Source: Streptomyces sp. ICBB 8177 (GTDB lineage: Bacteria; Actinomycetota; Actinomycetes; Streptomycetales; Streptomycetaceae). From it: 64,000 bases of DNA. Positions 32,487 through 41,160 of the stretch are shown here, piece after piece (position 1 is the first letter of the stretch; each line of letters starts with the position of its first letter). Position numbers and translations under genes: made by a program. The notes under the pieces are model-generated. The model had not been told where the DNA came from, made no database searches, and worked only from the letters and a program-made list of their open reading frames with translations. Where the stretch lies: contig NZ_NSKH01000018.1 in NCBI RefSeq assembly GCF_003144095.1, positions 1,180,743-1,244,742 of the forward strand, in the 5' to 3' direction.

Positions 32487-33226
32487 ACGCCGCGCCCGCT
32501 GACCAGATCCGCCTTCTCGACCTCCAGGCCCTCGACGTGCGTCTGGGGCAGCTGGAGCACAAGCGCACCCACCTCCCGGAGCACGCCGAGGTCGAGCGGC
32601 TGTCCGCCGACGCGGCACAGCTGCGCGACCTGCTGGTGGCCGCGCAGACCCAGGAGAGCGACACCGCGCGCGAGCAGACCAAGGCCGAGCAGGACGTGGA
32701 CCAGGTGCGCCAGCGCGCCTCCCGCGACCAGAAGCGGCTGGACTCCGGCCTGGTCACCTCGCCGAAGGACCTGGAGAACCTCCAGCGCGAGATCGCCTCG
32801 CTCGCCAAGCGCCAGGGCGACCTGGAGGACGTGGTGCTGGAGGTCATGGAGCGCCGCGAGGCCGCCCAGGAGCGGGTCGCCGAGCTGACCCAGCGCCTGG
32901 AGTCGGTGCAGGCCAAGGTCGCCGAGGCGGAGGCGCGCCGGGCCGAGGCGCTCAAGGAGATCGACGCGGAGGGCTTCACGGCCGGCAAGGAGCGCGAGGT
33001 CGTCGCCGCCTCCATTCCCGCCGAGCTGCTCGCGCTCTACGACAAGCTGCGCGCCCAGTTCGGCGGCGTCGGCGCGGCCAAGCTCTACCAGAAGCGCTGC
33101 GAGGGCTGCCGCCTGGAGCTGAACATCACCGAGCTGAACGACGTCAGGGCCGCCAAGCCGGACGAGATCGTGCGCTGCGAGAACTGCCGCCGCATCCTGG
33201 TGCGCACCCCGGAATCCGGCCTGTGA
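32483..33226 (+). CDS. Coiled-coil protein with C4-type zinc ribbon
   Basis: A 247-residue protein: long coiled coil (about 15-180; for example EVMERREAAQERVAELTQRL), then a C4 zinc ribbon, CEGCRLEL ... CENCRR (about 205-240). This family (DUF164) is conserved next to Nif3 in actinobacteria. The start appears to be CTG at 32483: AGGAG lies eight bases upstream, it overlaps the Nif3 stop TGA, and no ATG/GTG/TTG is in frame before about codon 18. It ends in a GTGA overlap with the RNase H gene, so the three are one operon. Confidence 0.88.
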   Translation: MNAAPADQIRLLDLQALDVRLGQLEHKRTHLPEHAEVERLSADAAQLRDLLVAAQTQESDTAREQTKAEQDVDQVRQRASRDQKRLDSGLVTSPKDLENLQREIASLAKRQGDLEDVVLEVMERREAAQERVAELTQRLESVQAKVAEAEARRAEALKEIDAEGFTAGKEREVVAASIPAELLALYDKLRAQFGGVGAAKLYQKRCEGCRLELNITELNDVRAAKPDEIVRCENCRRILVRTPESGL

Positions 33227-34458
33227 GCAACGCGTTCGTCGTCGAGGCGGACGGAGGGTCCCGGGGCAACCCGGGCCCCGCGGGATACGGCGCCGTCGTC
33301 GTCGACGCGGCGAGCGGCGAGACGCTGGCGGAGGCCGCCGAGTACATCGGCACCGCCACCAACAACGTCGCCGAGTACCGCGGCCTGATCGCGGGCCTGC
33401 GCGCGGCACACCAACTCGACCCGGACGCCACGGTCCTGGTGCGGATGGACTCCAAGCTCGTCGTCGAGCAGATGTCGGGCCGCTGGAAGGTCAAGCACCC
33501 CGGCATGCAGCCGCTGGCCGCCGAGGCCCGTGCGATCTTCCCGGCGGAGCAGGTGTCGTACGAGTGGGTACCGCGCTCGCGCAACAAGCACGCCGACCGC
33601 CTCGCCAACGAGGCGATGGACGCGGGCAAGCGCGGCGAGCAGTGGGATCCCGCCACCTCGACGGCCGCCCTCAAGTCCCCGCGTGGACAAGGAACTTCGG
33701 GAGTTGACGTGACGTCAGGTCCGGGTGGCGCCGGTGCGGACGCCGCGGTCGCCGCGCCCGCTGTGGAACCGGTCGCCCAGCCGCTCGCCGAGCCCGCCGC
33801 CGTCCCGGTCGGCTGGGGCGCCGCGGACCTGGGCACGCCGACCACGTTCGTGCTGCTGCGGCACGGCGAGACCGCGCTGACCCCGCTCAAGCGCTTCTCC
33901 GGCTCCGGCGGCGAGGACCCGGGGCTGTCCGAGAAGGGCCGGTGGCAGGCCGACCGCGCCGCCGACGCGCTGGCCGCCCGGGGCACCGTCCAGGCCGTCG
34001 TCACCTCGCCGCTGGCCCGCTGCCGCCAGACCGCGCAGGCCGTGGCCGACCGGCTGGGCCTGGAGGCCGGCGTCGAGGAGGACTTGCGCGAGACCGACTT
34101 CGGGGCGTGGGAAGGACTGACGTTCTCCGAGGTGGGGGAGCGGTACCCGGACGACCTCCGGGCATGGCTGGCGTCCGCGAAGGCCAGGCCCACCGGCGGG
34201 GGCGAGAGCTTCGCGACGGTCGCCCGCCGGGTGGCGGGCGCCCGCGACCGGCTGATCGCCCGCCACGCGGGGAAGACCGTGCTGCTGGTCACTCACGTCA
34301 CCCCGGTCAAGACGCTGGTCCGGCTCGCGCTGGGTGCGCCGCCGGAGTCGCTGTTCCGCATGGAGCTGTCCGCCGCCTCGCTGTCGGCGGTGGCGTACTA
34401 CGCCGACGGCAACGCGTCGCTGCGGCTGCTCAACGACACGGCGCACCTGCGGAGTTGA
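33223..34458 (+). CDS. Bifunctional RNase H / acid phosphatase (SCO2299-type)
   Basis: A 411-residue two-domain enzyme. The RNase HI domain (about 1-135) has VEADGGSRGNPGPAGYG (catalytic Asp), a Glu in NNVAEYRGLIAGL, RMDSKLVVEQM and the final Asp in NKHADRLANEAMD. After an Ala/Pro linker, the histidine phosphatase domain (about 205-411) has LLRHGETALTPLKRFSG, VTSPLARCRQTA and the second His in LLVTHVTPVKTL. In S. coelicolor and mycobacteria this fusion degrades RNA-DNA hybrids and carries phosphatase activity, in mycobacteria linked to alpha-ribazole phosphate. Starts at GTG overlapping the upstream stop. Confidence 0.93.
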   Translation: MSNAFVVEADGGSRGNPGPAGYGAVVVDAASGETLAEAAEYIGTATNNVAEYRGLIAGLRAAHQLDPDATVLVRMDSKLVVEQMSGRWKVKHPGMQPLAAEARAIFPAEQVSYEWVPRSRNKHADRLANEAMDAGKRGEQWDPATSTAALKSPRGQGTSGVDVTSGPGGAGADAAVAAPAVEPVAQPLAEPAAVPVGWGAADLGTPTTFVLLRHGETALTPLKRFSGSGGEDPGLSEKGRWQADRAADALAARGTVQAVVTSPLARCRQTAQAVADRLGLEAGVEEDLRETDFGAWEGLTFSEVGERYPDDLRAWLASAKARPTGGGESFATVARRVAGARDRLIARHAGKTVLLVTHVTPVKTLVRLALGAPPESLFRMELSAASLSAVAYYADGNASLRLLNDTAHLRS

Positions 34459-35161
34459 CGGGCCCGGGCTCCGGGGCGCCCGGTAGCGTTCCGCCCGCGG
34501 CGGCCGCCGCCCGGGCCAGCCGCTCGATCCGCCCCCAGTCGCCGGCCCGTACCGCATCGGCGGGCACCATCCAACTCCCGCCCACGCACGGCACGTTGGG
34601 CAACGCCAGGTAGTCCGCCGCGCGGGCCGCGTCGATCCCACCGGTGGCGCAGAAGCGCGCCGAGGGCAACGGTGCCGCCAGCGACCGCAGATACCGGACG
34701 CCGCCCGCCGCCTCGGCGGGGAAGAACTTCATGTCGCCCACCCCGCGTTCCAGCAGCGCCATCGCCTCCGACGCGGTGGCCACCCCGGGCAGCACCGGCA
34801 CCCCGGAGCCCAGCATCGCCGTCAGCAGCCCGTCGGTGCACCCCGGGCTGACGAGGAAGCGAGCGCCCGCGTCCAACGCGCCGCTCACCTGGCGAGGCGT
34901 CAACACCGTTCCCGCGCCCACGATCGCGTCCGGCACGTCCCGGGTGACCGCGCGGACGGCGTCGAGTCCGGCGGGCGTCCGCAGCGTGATCTCGACGGCC
35001 GGCAGACCGCCCGCCACCAGTGCCCGGACCAGCGGTACGGCGTCGTCGGCGTCGTACAGCGTGACGACGGGGACGACGGGCGCGAGATCGAGGACGGACG
35101 GGGCGGCCGGGACGGAAGAGGTGGCGAGGCCGGAGGCGGGCGCGTCGGGCATGGCCGTCAT
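34430..35161 (-). CDS. eda: KHG/KDPG aldolase
   Basis: A 243-residue class I aldolase cleaving 2-keto-3-deoxy-6-phosphogluconate (or 4-hydroxy-2-oxoglutarate) to pyruvate and an aldehyde. Key motifs: VVTLYDADDAVPLVRALVAG, the catalytic Glu in LPAVEITLRTPAG, IVGAGTVLTPRQV, the Schiff-base Lys in DMKFFPAEAAGG, and FCATGGIDAARAADYLALPN. ATG 35161 is preferred; ATG 35152 and TTG 35191 are alternatives. It converges on the RNase H gene with a 29-base overlap of the ends. No Entner-Doudoroff dehydratase is adjacent. Confidence 0.9.
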   Translation of the reverse strand: MTAMPDAPASGLATSSVPAAPSVLDLAPVVPVVTLYDADDAVPLVRALVAGGLPAVEITLRTPAGLDAVRAVTRDVPDAIVGAGTVLTPRQVSGALDAGARFLVSPGCTDGLLTAMLGSGVPVLPGVATASEAMALLERGVGDMKFFPAEAAGGVRYLRSLAAPLPSARFCATGGIDAARAADYLALPNVPCVGGSWMVPADAVRAGDWGRIERLARAAAAAGGTLPGAPEPGPVNSAGAPCR

Positions 35162-35227
35162 CGTGCCGCTCGGGTCCGCGGACCGCAACAACCGTTGCGC
35201 TCATCGCAACGCGATACCCGTTCCGTT

Positions 35228-35368
35228 GATCGCGATATACCTCCCGGGCGGCAACGGGCCAGCCCTGTCCGCCCGGAACCCTTGATATTGCTGGTCGCTC
35301 TTGACGTCTCCGGCTTCGGCGCGAGTGCTTGACATGTATCGCGATAGTCATAATATGAATATCGCGAG
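35228..35368 (+). promoter_or_regulatory. AT-rich promoter with repeated ATCGCGAT operators
   Basis: A consensus-like promoter TTGACA (35329-35334), 16-base spacer, TAATAT (35351-35356) points to the monooxygenase gene. The palindrome TATCGCGATA (35337-35346) fills the spacer. ATCGCGAT also occurs at 35229-35236, and ATATCGCGA follows the -10 (35359-35367). Such an AT-rich promoter is exceptional here and argues for tight repression, plausibly by the PadR protein encoded after the monooxygenase. Confidence 0.7.
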
Positions 35369-35417
35369 TCGTCGTCCCGGCAGGGCGCGGCATCCCACCC
35401 ATCCCACGGAGACCCTC

Positions 35418-36755
35418 ATGTCCCGCACATCCCCGCACGTCATCGTCATCGGCGCAGGCTTCGGCGGCATGGCCCTCGCGCACGGCCTCAGGCGGGCCGG
35501 CATCGCGGTGGACGTCTACGAACGCGACCGGACCCGCTCCGACGGCCTGCACGGTTACCGCGTCGGCATCGACCCCGACGGCTCCCGGGCGCTGGAACGC
35601 AGCCTGCCGCCCGAGCTGTACCGGACCTTCCTGGCCACCTGCGCCCGCTCGCCCGAGCACTTCGTGATGCTCTCCGAGAAGCTGCGCACGACGCTGGACA
35701 TACCGCTCACCGAGGAGACCGCCGGCCACTCCGTCAGCCGCATGACGCTGCGTCAGGTACTCCTGACCGGCCTTGAGGACGTCGTGCACTTCGACAAGAC
35801 GTTCACGCACTACGAACAGCTGCCGGACGGCCGCGTCACCGCGCACTTCGCCGACGGCACCAGCGCGACCGGAGACGTGCTGGTGGCGGCGGACGGCGCC
35901 AACTCCCGCGTACGGCAGCAGTATCTGCCGCACTCGACCGTGCTGGACTCCGGCATCGTCGCGCTGGCCGCCAAGGTCCCGCTCACCGACGCCACCCGCG
36001 CGCTGCTCCCGGAGCACGTCTCGCAGGGCATCGGCATGGTGATGGCACCGCGGGGCTTCGGCGGCATCCTGCACACCATGGAGTTCAAGTGGGACCGCTC
36101 CGGCGCCCTGAAGAACGGCATCGGCGGCAACGACGCCGAACTCCTCGCCGAATGGCCCGGGTTGCTCTTCGACAACACCCGCGACTACATCAACTGGTCG
36201 GTGTGGGCCGCCGCCGACAAGTTCCCGGCCGGCGCCGCCCGGCTGCGCGGCACGGACGTCGCCGACCTCGCGCTGCGCCTCACCTCGCACTGGCACCCGA
36301 ACCTGCGCCGCCTGATGGAGCTGTCCGACCCCTCCTCGGCGTTCGCCCTGGCCATCCGCACCTCGGTCCCGGTCGAACCGTGGCGGCCGACCCCGGTCAC
36401 CCTCCTGGGCGACGCCATCCACACCATGACCCCCGGCATGGGCGTGGGCGCCAACACCGCGCTCATCGACGCGGTGGAGCTGTGCCGCGCGCTGACCGCG
36501 TACCGCGACGGGGCGCGCACGCTGACCGAGGCGGTCGGCGGCTACGAGGAACGCATGCGCGACTACGGCTTCAAGGCGGTCGTCGCCTCCCGCGAGCGGA
36601 TGAGCTCCGACGGCGTGATCCACAAGCCGTACGTGGGCCGCCTGATACTCGGAGCCCAGCGCGCGTTCCTGCGCACGGTCAACCACACGCCGCCGGTCAA
36701 GCGGAAGCTCACGGAGAAGATGATGGCGAAGCGCACGGAGGGGCGGGAGGGCTGA
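35418..36755 (+). CDS. FAD-dependent monooxygenase (aromatic-ring hydroxylase type)
   Basis: A 445-residue flavoprotein. N-terminal GxGxxG in IVIGAGFGGMALAHGLRRAG, then the acidic end VYERD. Mid-chain DG motif DVLVAADGANSRVR (about 155-168). FAD-ribityl motif VTLLGDAIHTMTPGMGVGAN (about 330-349). The set defines group A (PHBH-fold) monooxygenases. The frame is open from 35301, but the ATG at 35418 has ACGGAGA upstream and starts right at the Rossmann fold. A PadR gene follows 136 bases downstream. Substrate unknown; resistance by drug hydroxylation (as in TetX/RIF enzymes) is possible. Confidence 0.9.
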   Translation: MSRTSPHVIVIGAGFGGMALAHGLRRAGIAVDVYERDRTRSDGLHGYRVGIDPDGSRALERSLPPELYRTFLATCARSPEHFVMLSEKLRTTLDIPLTEETAGHSVSRMTLRQVLLTGLEDVVHFDKTFTHYEQLPDGRVTAHFADGTSATGDVLVAADGANSRVRQQYLPHSTVLDSGIVALAAKVPLTDATRALLPEHVSQGIGMVMAPRGFGGILHTMEFKWDRSGALKNGIGGNDAELLAEWPGLLFDNTRDYINWSVWAAADKFPAGAARLRGTDVADLALRLTSHWHPNLRRLMELSDPSSAFALAIRTSVPVEPWRPTPVTLLGDAIHTMTPGMGVGANTALIDAVELCRALTAYRDGARTLTEAVGGYEERMRDYGFKAVVASRERMSSDGVIHKPYVGRLILGAQRAFLRTVNHTPPVKRKLTEKMMAKRTEGREG

Positions 36756-36891
36756 AGCCCGCCACCCCGGGGTGGCCGCGGGCCTTGCGGTCACGGGACT
36801 GCTGCGGCCTGCGGCGACGGCCGCGTACGGTGACCGGCGTACGGTAGCGCCCGTCCGCGTACGCGGCCCGCGCGGAAGCAGAAGGAGACCC

Positions 36892-37491
36892 ATGGCCACC
36901 GCCGACGCCCCGAGCCCGCGCCGCTCCACGCTGGCCATGACCGTCCTGCTGCTGCTCGGCATCGAGCCCCTGCACCCGTACGCGTTGCGGCAGCGGATCT
37001 ACGCGTGGGACAAGGACCGCGTGGTCAACGTCGGCCAGCGCAACTCGGTCTACCAGACGGTCGACCGGCTGGCCCGCTCCGGACTGATCGAGGCGGTCAC
37101 ACCGGGCGGCCCGCGCGACCGCACCGTCTACCGCACGACCGAGCGCGGCGCGCGGACCGGCAGGCGCTGGCTGCTCGACCTGCTGGCCGAGCCGCTGGAC
37201 GAGTACCCGGCCTTCCCCGCCGCGCTGGCCTTCCTCGGCGCGCTTCCCCGGCCGACGGTACTGGAGGCGCTGCGCGAGCGGGCCGCGTCGGTCGCGACAC
37301 GCCTGGAACGCGAGGACGCGGAGGTCGCCGAGGGCCTGGCCGCGATCCCGGGCGGCGTCGACCGGATCAACCTCGTCGAATACGACTACCTGCGCACGAT
37401 GCGCGCGGCGGAACTGGCGTGGCTGCGCGGGCTGATCGAGGAACTGGAGCAGTCCGGACCCGAGGACGGGCAGGAACCGGCGCCGAAGTGA
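36892..37491 (+). CDS. PadR-family regulator
   Basis: A 199-residue winged-helix regulator. The N-terminal domain (about 12-90) has LAMTVLLLLGIEPLHPYALR, NSVYQTVDRLARSGLIEAVT and the wing DRTVYRTTERGARTGRRWLL, followed by a C-terminal helical dimerisation region. ATG at 36892 with GAAGGAG upstream. Two CGTACGGT repeats (36826 on and 36838 on) precede it. As it follows a monooxygenase with an operator-rich promoter, it is the likely repressor of that gene, responding to a small phenolic or drug-like ligand. This link is inference. Confidence 0.87.
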   Translation: MATADAPSPRRSTLAMTVLLLLGIEPLHPYALRQRIYAWDKDRVVNVGQRNSVYQTVDRLARSGLIEAVTPGGPRDRTVYRTTERGARTGRRWLLDLLAEPLDEYPAFPAALAFLGALPRPTVLEALRERAASVATRLEREDAEVAEGLAAIPGGVDRINLVEYDYLRTMRAAELAWLRGLIEELEQSGPEDGQEPAPK

Positions 37492-37506
37492 GGCCGGCGG
37501 ACCGGC

Positions 37507-38292
37507 TCAGTGCACGTCGGACACCAGCACGTCGAGTTGGCCGGGCTTGGCGCCCTCCTCCACGGTGAAGCCCAAGTCCCGCCAGACGTCGGCGAGTTCG
37601 GCGGCCGTGCCGGGGCGGGCGTTCGCTTCGAGGAGGGCGCGGACCAGTCGGCCCTTGGTCGCCTTGTTGAAGTGGCTGACCACGCTGCGCCGTTCCACGC
37701 CGTCCACCATCCGCACCTGGAGGACCCGCACGGCGACGGTCCTGCGGGCGAGTTCGCCCTTCGGCTTCCAGGCGGCGGCGTACGCGGAGGAGCGCAGGTC
37801 GAGCACCAGCCCGTCCCCGGCCACCTCCGGCATGACCCGGGACATCGGCTCGCGCCAGAACGCGGCGAGCGCGCCGAGGGCGGGAAGCTTGACGCCCATC
37901 GGGCAGCGGTAGGAGGGGATGCGGTCGCCGATCCGCACGGCGCCCCACAGACCGGAGAAGACGAGCAGCGACTCACGGGCGAGCCGCAGTGCGTGCGGGG
38001 CGAGACCGGCGAGCCCCAGGGCGTCGTACAGCACCCCCGTGTACACCTCGCCGGCGGGCAGGGCCGGGGCGGTCTCCAGGGCCGCGTTCCTGGCCACCTC
38101 GCCCCGCAGCCGCTCCCCGAGCCCGAGCACCTCGAGGGCCTTCGCCTCGTCGCCCCGGCACAGCTCCACCAGCTCGCCCAGCACCGTGCGCCGCGCCTCG
38201 GTCAGCCCGGGCAGCGCGAGGGCGTCCAGGTCGAGGGCGGGACCCTCGCTCCCGCAGGCCTTGCCCTCGGACGGCGGAAGCAGGACGAGCAC
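37507..38292 (-). CDS. yaaA: Peroxide stress protein YaaA (DUF328)
   Basis: A 261-residue protein of the YaaA family, beginning MLVLLPPSEGKACGSEGPAL as family members do, with the conserved RIPSYRCPMGVKLP, VLDLRSSAYAAAWKPKG and SHFNKATKGRLVRALLE. In E. coli YaaA lowers free intracellular iron during peroxide stress and binds DNA. Length is normal. Converges on the PadR gene (16 bases between stops) and is divergent from the RNase P RNA gene. Confidence 0.92.
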   Translation of the reverse strand: MLVLLPPSEGKACGSEGPALDLDALALPGLTEARRTVLGELVELCRGDEAKALEVLGLGERLRGEVARNAALETAPALPAGEVYTGVLYDALGLAGLAPHALRLARESLLVFSGLWGAVRIGDRIPSYRCPMGVKLPALGALAAFWREPMSRVMPEVAGDGLVLDLRSSAYAAAWKPKGELARRTVAVRVLQVRMVDGVERRSVVSHFNKATKGRLVRALLEANARPGTAAELADVWRDLGFTVEEGAKPGQLDVLVSDVH

Positions 38293-38370
38293 GGCGGTTC
38301 TCCCTCGTACGGCCGGTGACGGATCCCGTGCAGCCTACGACGCCCCGGTGGTCGACTAGGATGGCGGGAC

Positions 38371-38777
38371 GGCAGACGAGTCGTGCGGGCGGTCGCGTCA
38401 GGGCATTTGGTCCTGCCGAGGAACGTCCGGGCTCCACAGGGCAGGGTGGTGGGTAACGCCCACCCGGGGTGACCCGCGGGAAAGTGCCACAGAAAGCAGA
38501 CCGCCGGGGACCTCGGTCCCCGGTAAGGGTGAAACGGTGGTGTAAGAGACCACCAGTGCCCAGGGCGACCTGGGCAGCTAGGTAAACCCCACCCGGAGCA
38601 AGGTCAAGAGGGACGCCCCAGGGCGTCCTGCGCGGATGTTCGAGGGCTGCCCGCCCGAGTCCGCGGGTAGACCGCACGAGGCCGGCGGCAACGCCGGCCC
38701 TAGATGGATGACCGCCTCCCGGCGGACCGCGAGGTCCGCCGGAGACAGAACCCGGCGTACAGCACGACTCGTCTGCC
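38371..38777 (+). ncRNA. rnpB: RNase P RNA (class A)
   Basis: The catalytic RNA of RNase P. Ends pair as helix P1: GGCAGACGAGTCG (38371-38383) with CGACTCGTCTGCC (38765-38777). Conserved core elements are present in order: GAGGAACGTCCGGGCTCC (38421 on, P3-P4 region), GGGTGAAACGGTG, GGTAAACCCCACCCGGAGCA (38581 on) and, near the 3' end, GACAGAACCCGGCGTACAG. Length about 407 nt is normal for high-GC actinobacteria. A TAGGAT hexamer at 38357-38362 may be its -10 element. Confidence 0.96.
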
Positions 38778-38887
38778 GCTCACCGTTTCCCCGCGGGACA
38801 GGGGCCGCGTTGCCGGCGCGCCTGCCACTGCCAGGCCGGATCCGGGCCGCTTCCTGAGCGGTGGGGCCGGGCACCGCGTCCGCGGGG

Positions 38888-39097
38888 TCAGTCCGGGCGG
38901 TTCCGGGAGACGGCGCGGCGCAGGGACAGTCCCAGCACTACCGCCACCGCGGCGGGCGGCAGCCACCAGGCGTTGACGCCCGCGCTCGTGAGACCCGCTG
39001 TGGCGGCCAGGGCGAGGAGGACCCCGCACGCGATCCGCCAGTCGTCGCCGATGACGAAGTCGCGCCAGAACGCGGCGAAGGCGCGGATCCGGGTCAT
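38888..39097 (-). CDS. Small membrane protein (69 aa)
   Basis: A 69-residue protein: an amphipathic start (MTRIRAFAAFWRDFVIGDDW) followed by two TM helices (about 22-38 and 42-58) and a basic tail. The ATG at 39097 has AAGGAG six bases upstream and overlaps the stop of the larger membrane protein gene (ATGA), so they are translationally coupled. The start FWRDFVIGDDW occurs in small actinobacterial proteins of unknown function beside this type of permease. Likely an accessory subunit of its neighbour. Confidence 0.72.
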   Translation of the reverse strand: MTRIRAFAAFWRDFVIGDDWRIACGVLLALAATAGLTSAGVNAWWLPPAAVAVVLGLSLRRAVSRNRPD

Positions 39098-39867
39098 GGG
39101 GAGACTCCTTGCGCGGAGGACTTCCGCGTGGGGGTGGCGGGGGGACGGGTCCGGCGCAGCAGCGAGGTGCAGGCGAGGGCGAGCAGCGCCACGGCGGGCA
39201 CCGTCGCGAGCAGAGCGGCGTCGCCGCCGGGCCAGTGCGCGCCGGTGCCCTCCGTCGCCCAGAACAGGCCGAAGGCGGTGAGCATGACGCCCACGGCGAA
39301 CTTCATGGTGTTCTCCGGAACGCGGGCCAGAGGGGCGCGCACGGCGAAGCCGACGGCCGTGACGAGCAGGACGGCCGCTGCCGCGCCGAGCACGGCCACG
39401 GGTACGTCGTGCTGGTTGGCGCCGAACGTGACCACGATGAACACGACCTCCAAGCCCTCCAGGAGGACGCCCTTGAAGGCCAGGGTGAAGGCGTACCAGT
39501 CGCGGACCCGCCACCGGCCGCCGGTCGCCGCGGTCCGGGCCGCGGCGACCCGCGCGGCGTAGATACCGGCTTCGTCGTGCAGCGCCTTGAGGCCGGAGGC
39601 GCGCAGCACGGCCTTGCGCAACCACTGCAGACCGAACAGCAGCAGCAGCGCGCCGACGACCAGGCGCAACGCCCTGAGCGGGAGCAGGCCGACGGCCGGA
39701 CCCAGTGCGGCGACGGCGGCGGTGAGTACGGCCATCGCCGTCACGGTGCCGGAGGCCACCGAACCCCAGTGGCGGCCGACGCCGGCGGCCAGGACGATCG
39801 TCAGCGCCTCCACCGCCTCCACCGTGCAGGCCAGGAAGACGGTGAGGAACAGGGCCCAGGCCGTCAC
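39094..39867 (-). CDS. FTR1/COG4280-like membrane protein with two Glu motifs
   Basis: A 257-residue membrane protein, seven hydrophobic segments. Two matching intramembrane motifs, VEAVEALTIVL (helix 1) and LEGLEVVFIVV (middle), recall the REGLE motifs of FTR1/OFeT iron permeases, in two halves of the chain. COG4280-type proteins have this layout. GTG 39867 is chosen because codons upstream, back to 39981, overlap a TAGGGT -10-like element and encode Ala/Arg-rich sequence. Possibly a metal-ion permease working with the coupled 69-residue protein. Substrate not established. Confidence 0.72.
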   Translation of the reverse strand: MTAWALFLTVFLACTVEAVEALTIVLAAGVGRHWGSVASGTVTAMAVLTAAVAALGPAVGLLPLRALRLVVGALLLLFGLQWLRKAVLRASGLKALHDEAGIYAARVAAARTAATGGRWRVRDWYAFTLAFKGVLLEGLEVVFIVVTFGANQHDVPVAVLGAAAAVLLVTAVGFAVRAPLARVPENTMKFAVGVMLTAFGLFWATEGTGAHWPGGDAALLATVPAVALLALACTSLLRRTRPPATPTRKSSAQGVSP

Positions 39868-40197
39868 GTCCCGCGCCGCGGGAGTGGAGCGGACTGGCGA
39901 GCGGACACGGAACCTCCCGGCCGTCGAGCGGGCCCCGGCCGGTCGTGCGGCGGCCGCCCGGCGCCCTGGGACGGCTACCACCCTAGAGGGCTTCGCAGTT
40001 CCCGCCCAGTGCTCGCCCGCAGCAGCCGGCCCGCCTGCGTAACCGGCCCCGCACGATGCGCCACGTAGTACCGCGGTACCACCTGCGACGCGATGATCGC
40101 TCCTGGGTACGACGGGTCGCGCCGCGCGAGGCTCCTAGCGTGGGGACCCGATGCGGCCGGACGGGTCCGGCGGCCGAGACCGGAAGAACGGGTCCCG
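39868..40197. other. Divergent intergenic region with GTACCGCGGTAC palindrome
   Basis: 330 bases between the FTR1-like gene and the ABC exporter operon. TAGGGT (minus strand, about 39982-39987) may be a -10 for the former. Toward the exporter, the 12-bp perfect palindrome GTACCGCGGTAC (40068-40079) lies upstream of TAGCGT (40136-40141), a possible -10. The palindrome is a candidate site for the response regulator encoded in the exporter operon. Confidence 0.5.
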
Positions 40198-41160
40198 ATG
40201 ATCGAGGCACAGCAGCTGACCAAACGGTACGGGGAGAAGACGGCGGTCGACCGCCTCGACTTCACGGTCAAGCCGGGTACGGTGACGGGATTCCTGGGCC
40301 CCAACGGGGCGGGCAAGTCCACCACGATGCGCATGATCGTGGGCCTGGACGCCCCGAGCAGCGGGTCCGTCACGGTCAACGGACGCCGGTACGCCGAGCA
40401 CACCGCTCCGCTGCAGGAGGTCGGTGCGCTGCTCGAGGCGAAGTCGATCCATCCCGGGCGCTCCGCGTTCAACCACCTCAACTCCCTGGCGCTGACCCAC
40501 GGCATCCCGCGCCGCCGAGTCGAGGAGGTGATCGAGCTGACGGGCATCGAGGGCGTCGCCCGCAAGCGCGCCGGCGCCTTCTCGCTGGGCATGGGGCAGC
40601 GGCTCGGCATCGCCGCCGCGCTGCTGGGCGACCCGGCCACGATCATGCTGGACGAGCCGGTCAACGGCCTCGACCCGGAGGGCGTGCTGTGGATCCGCAA
40701 CCTGCTGACCGACCTGGCCGCCGAGGGCCGCACCGTCTTCGTGTCCTCGCACCTGATGAGTGAGATGGCGCTGACGGCCGACCACCTCATCGTGGTGGGC
40801 CGGGGACGGCTGCTGGCCGACACCACGGTGCAGGACCTGATCCGGCAGTCCGGCGGTGACACCGTGAAGGTGGCCGGCTCGGACCCGGGCCGGTTGCGCG
40901 AGGTGCTGGCGGGCCCCGGTGTGGAGATCACCGGGCGGTCCGGTTCCGAGGAGCTCCAGGTCACCGGGCTGACGGCCCGCGCCATCGGGCTGAAGGCGGC
41001 GGAGGCGGGCATCGCCCTGTTCGAACTGACCACGAAGGGCGTCTCGCTGGAAGAGGCGTTCATGGAGCTGACCCGGGACGACGTGGAGTACCACGGCCGC
41101 ACCACGGTCCGCACCACCCGCGACACCGAGGCCGCCGAGCCGGTGGGGAGCGCAGCATGA
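40198..41160 (+). CDS. ABC transporter ATP-binding protein (exporter type)
   Basis: A 320-residue ATPase. Walker A GPNGAGKSTTM (about residues 36-46), signature FSLGMGQRLGIAAAL (LSGGQ variant SLGMG), Walker B TIMLDEPVNGLDPEG and H-loop VFVSSHLMSEM. The C-terminal extension (about 225-305) is the DUF4162-like domain of drug/bacitracin-type exporters. ATG at 40198 begins MIEAQQLTKRYG. It overlaps the permease gene by ATGA and is followed by a two-component pair, a typical self-regulated export module. Confidence 0.92.
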   Translation: MIEAQQLTKRYGEKTAVDRLDFTVKPGTVTGFLGPNGAGKSTTMRMIVGLDAPSSGSVTVNGRRYAEHTAPLQEVGALLEAKSIHPGRSAFNHLNSLALTHGIPRRRVEEVIELTGIEGVARKRAGAFSLGMGQRLGIAAALLGDPATIMLDEPVNGLDPEGVLWIRNLLTDLAAEGRTVFVSSHLMSEMALTADHLIVVGRGRLLADTTVQDLIRQSGGDTVKVAGSDPGRLREVLAGPGVEITGRSGSEELQVTGLTARAIGLKAAEAGIALFELTTKGVSLEEAFMELTRDDVEYHGRTTVRTTRDTEAAEPVGSAA

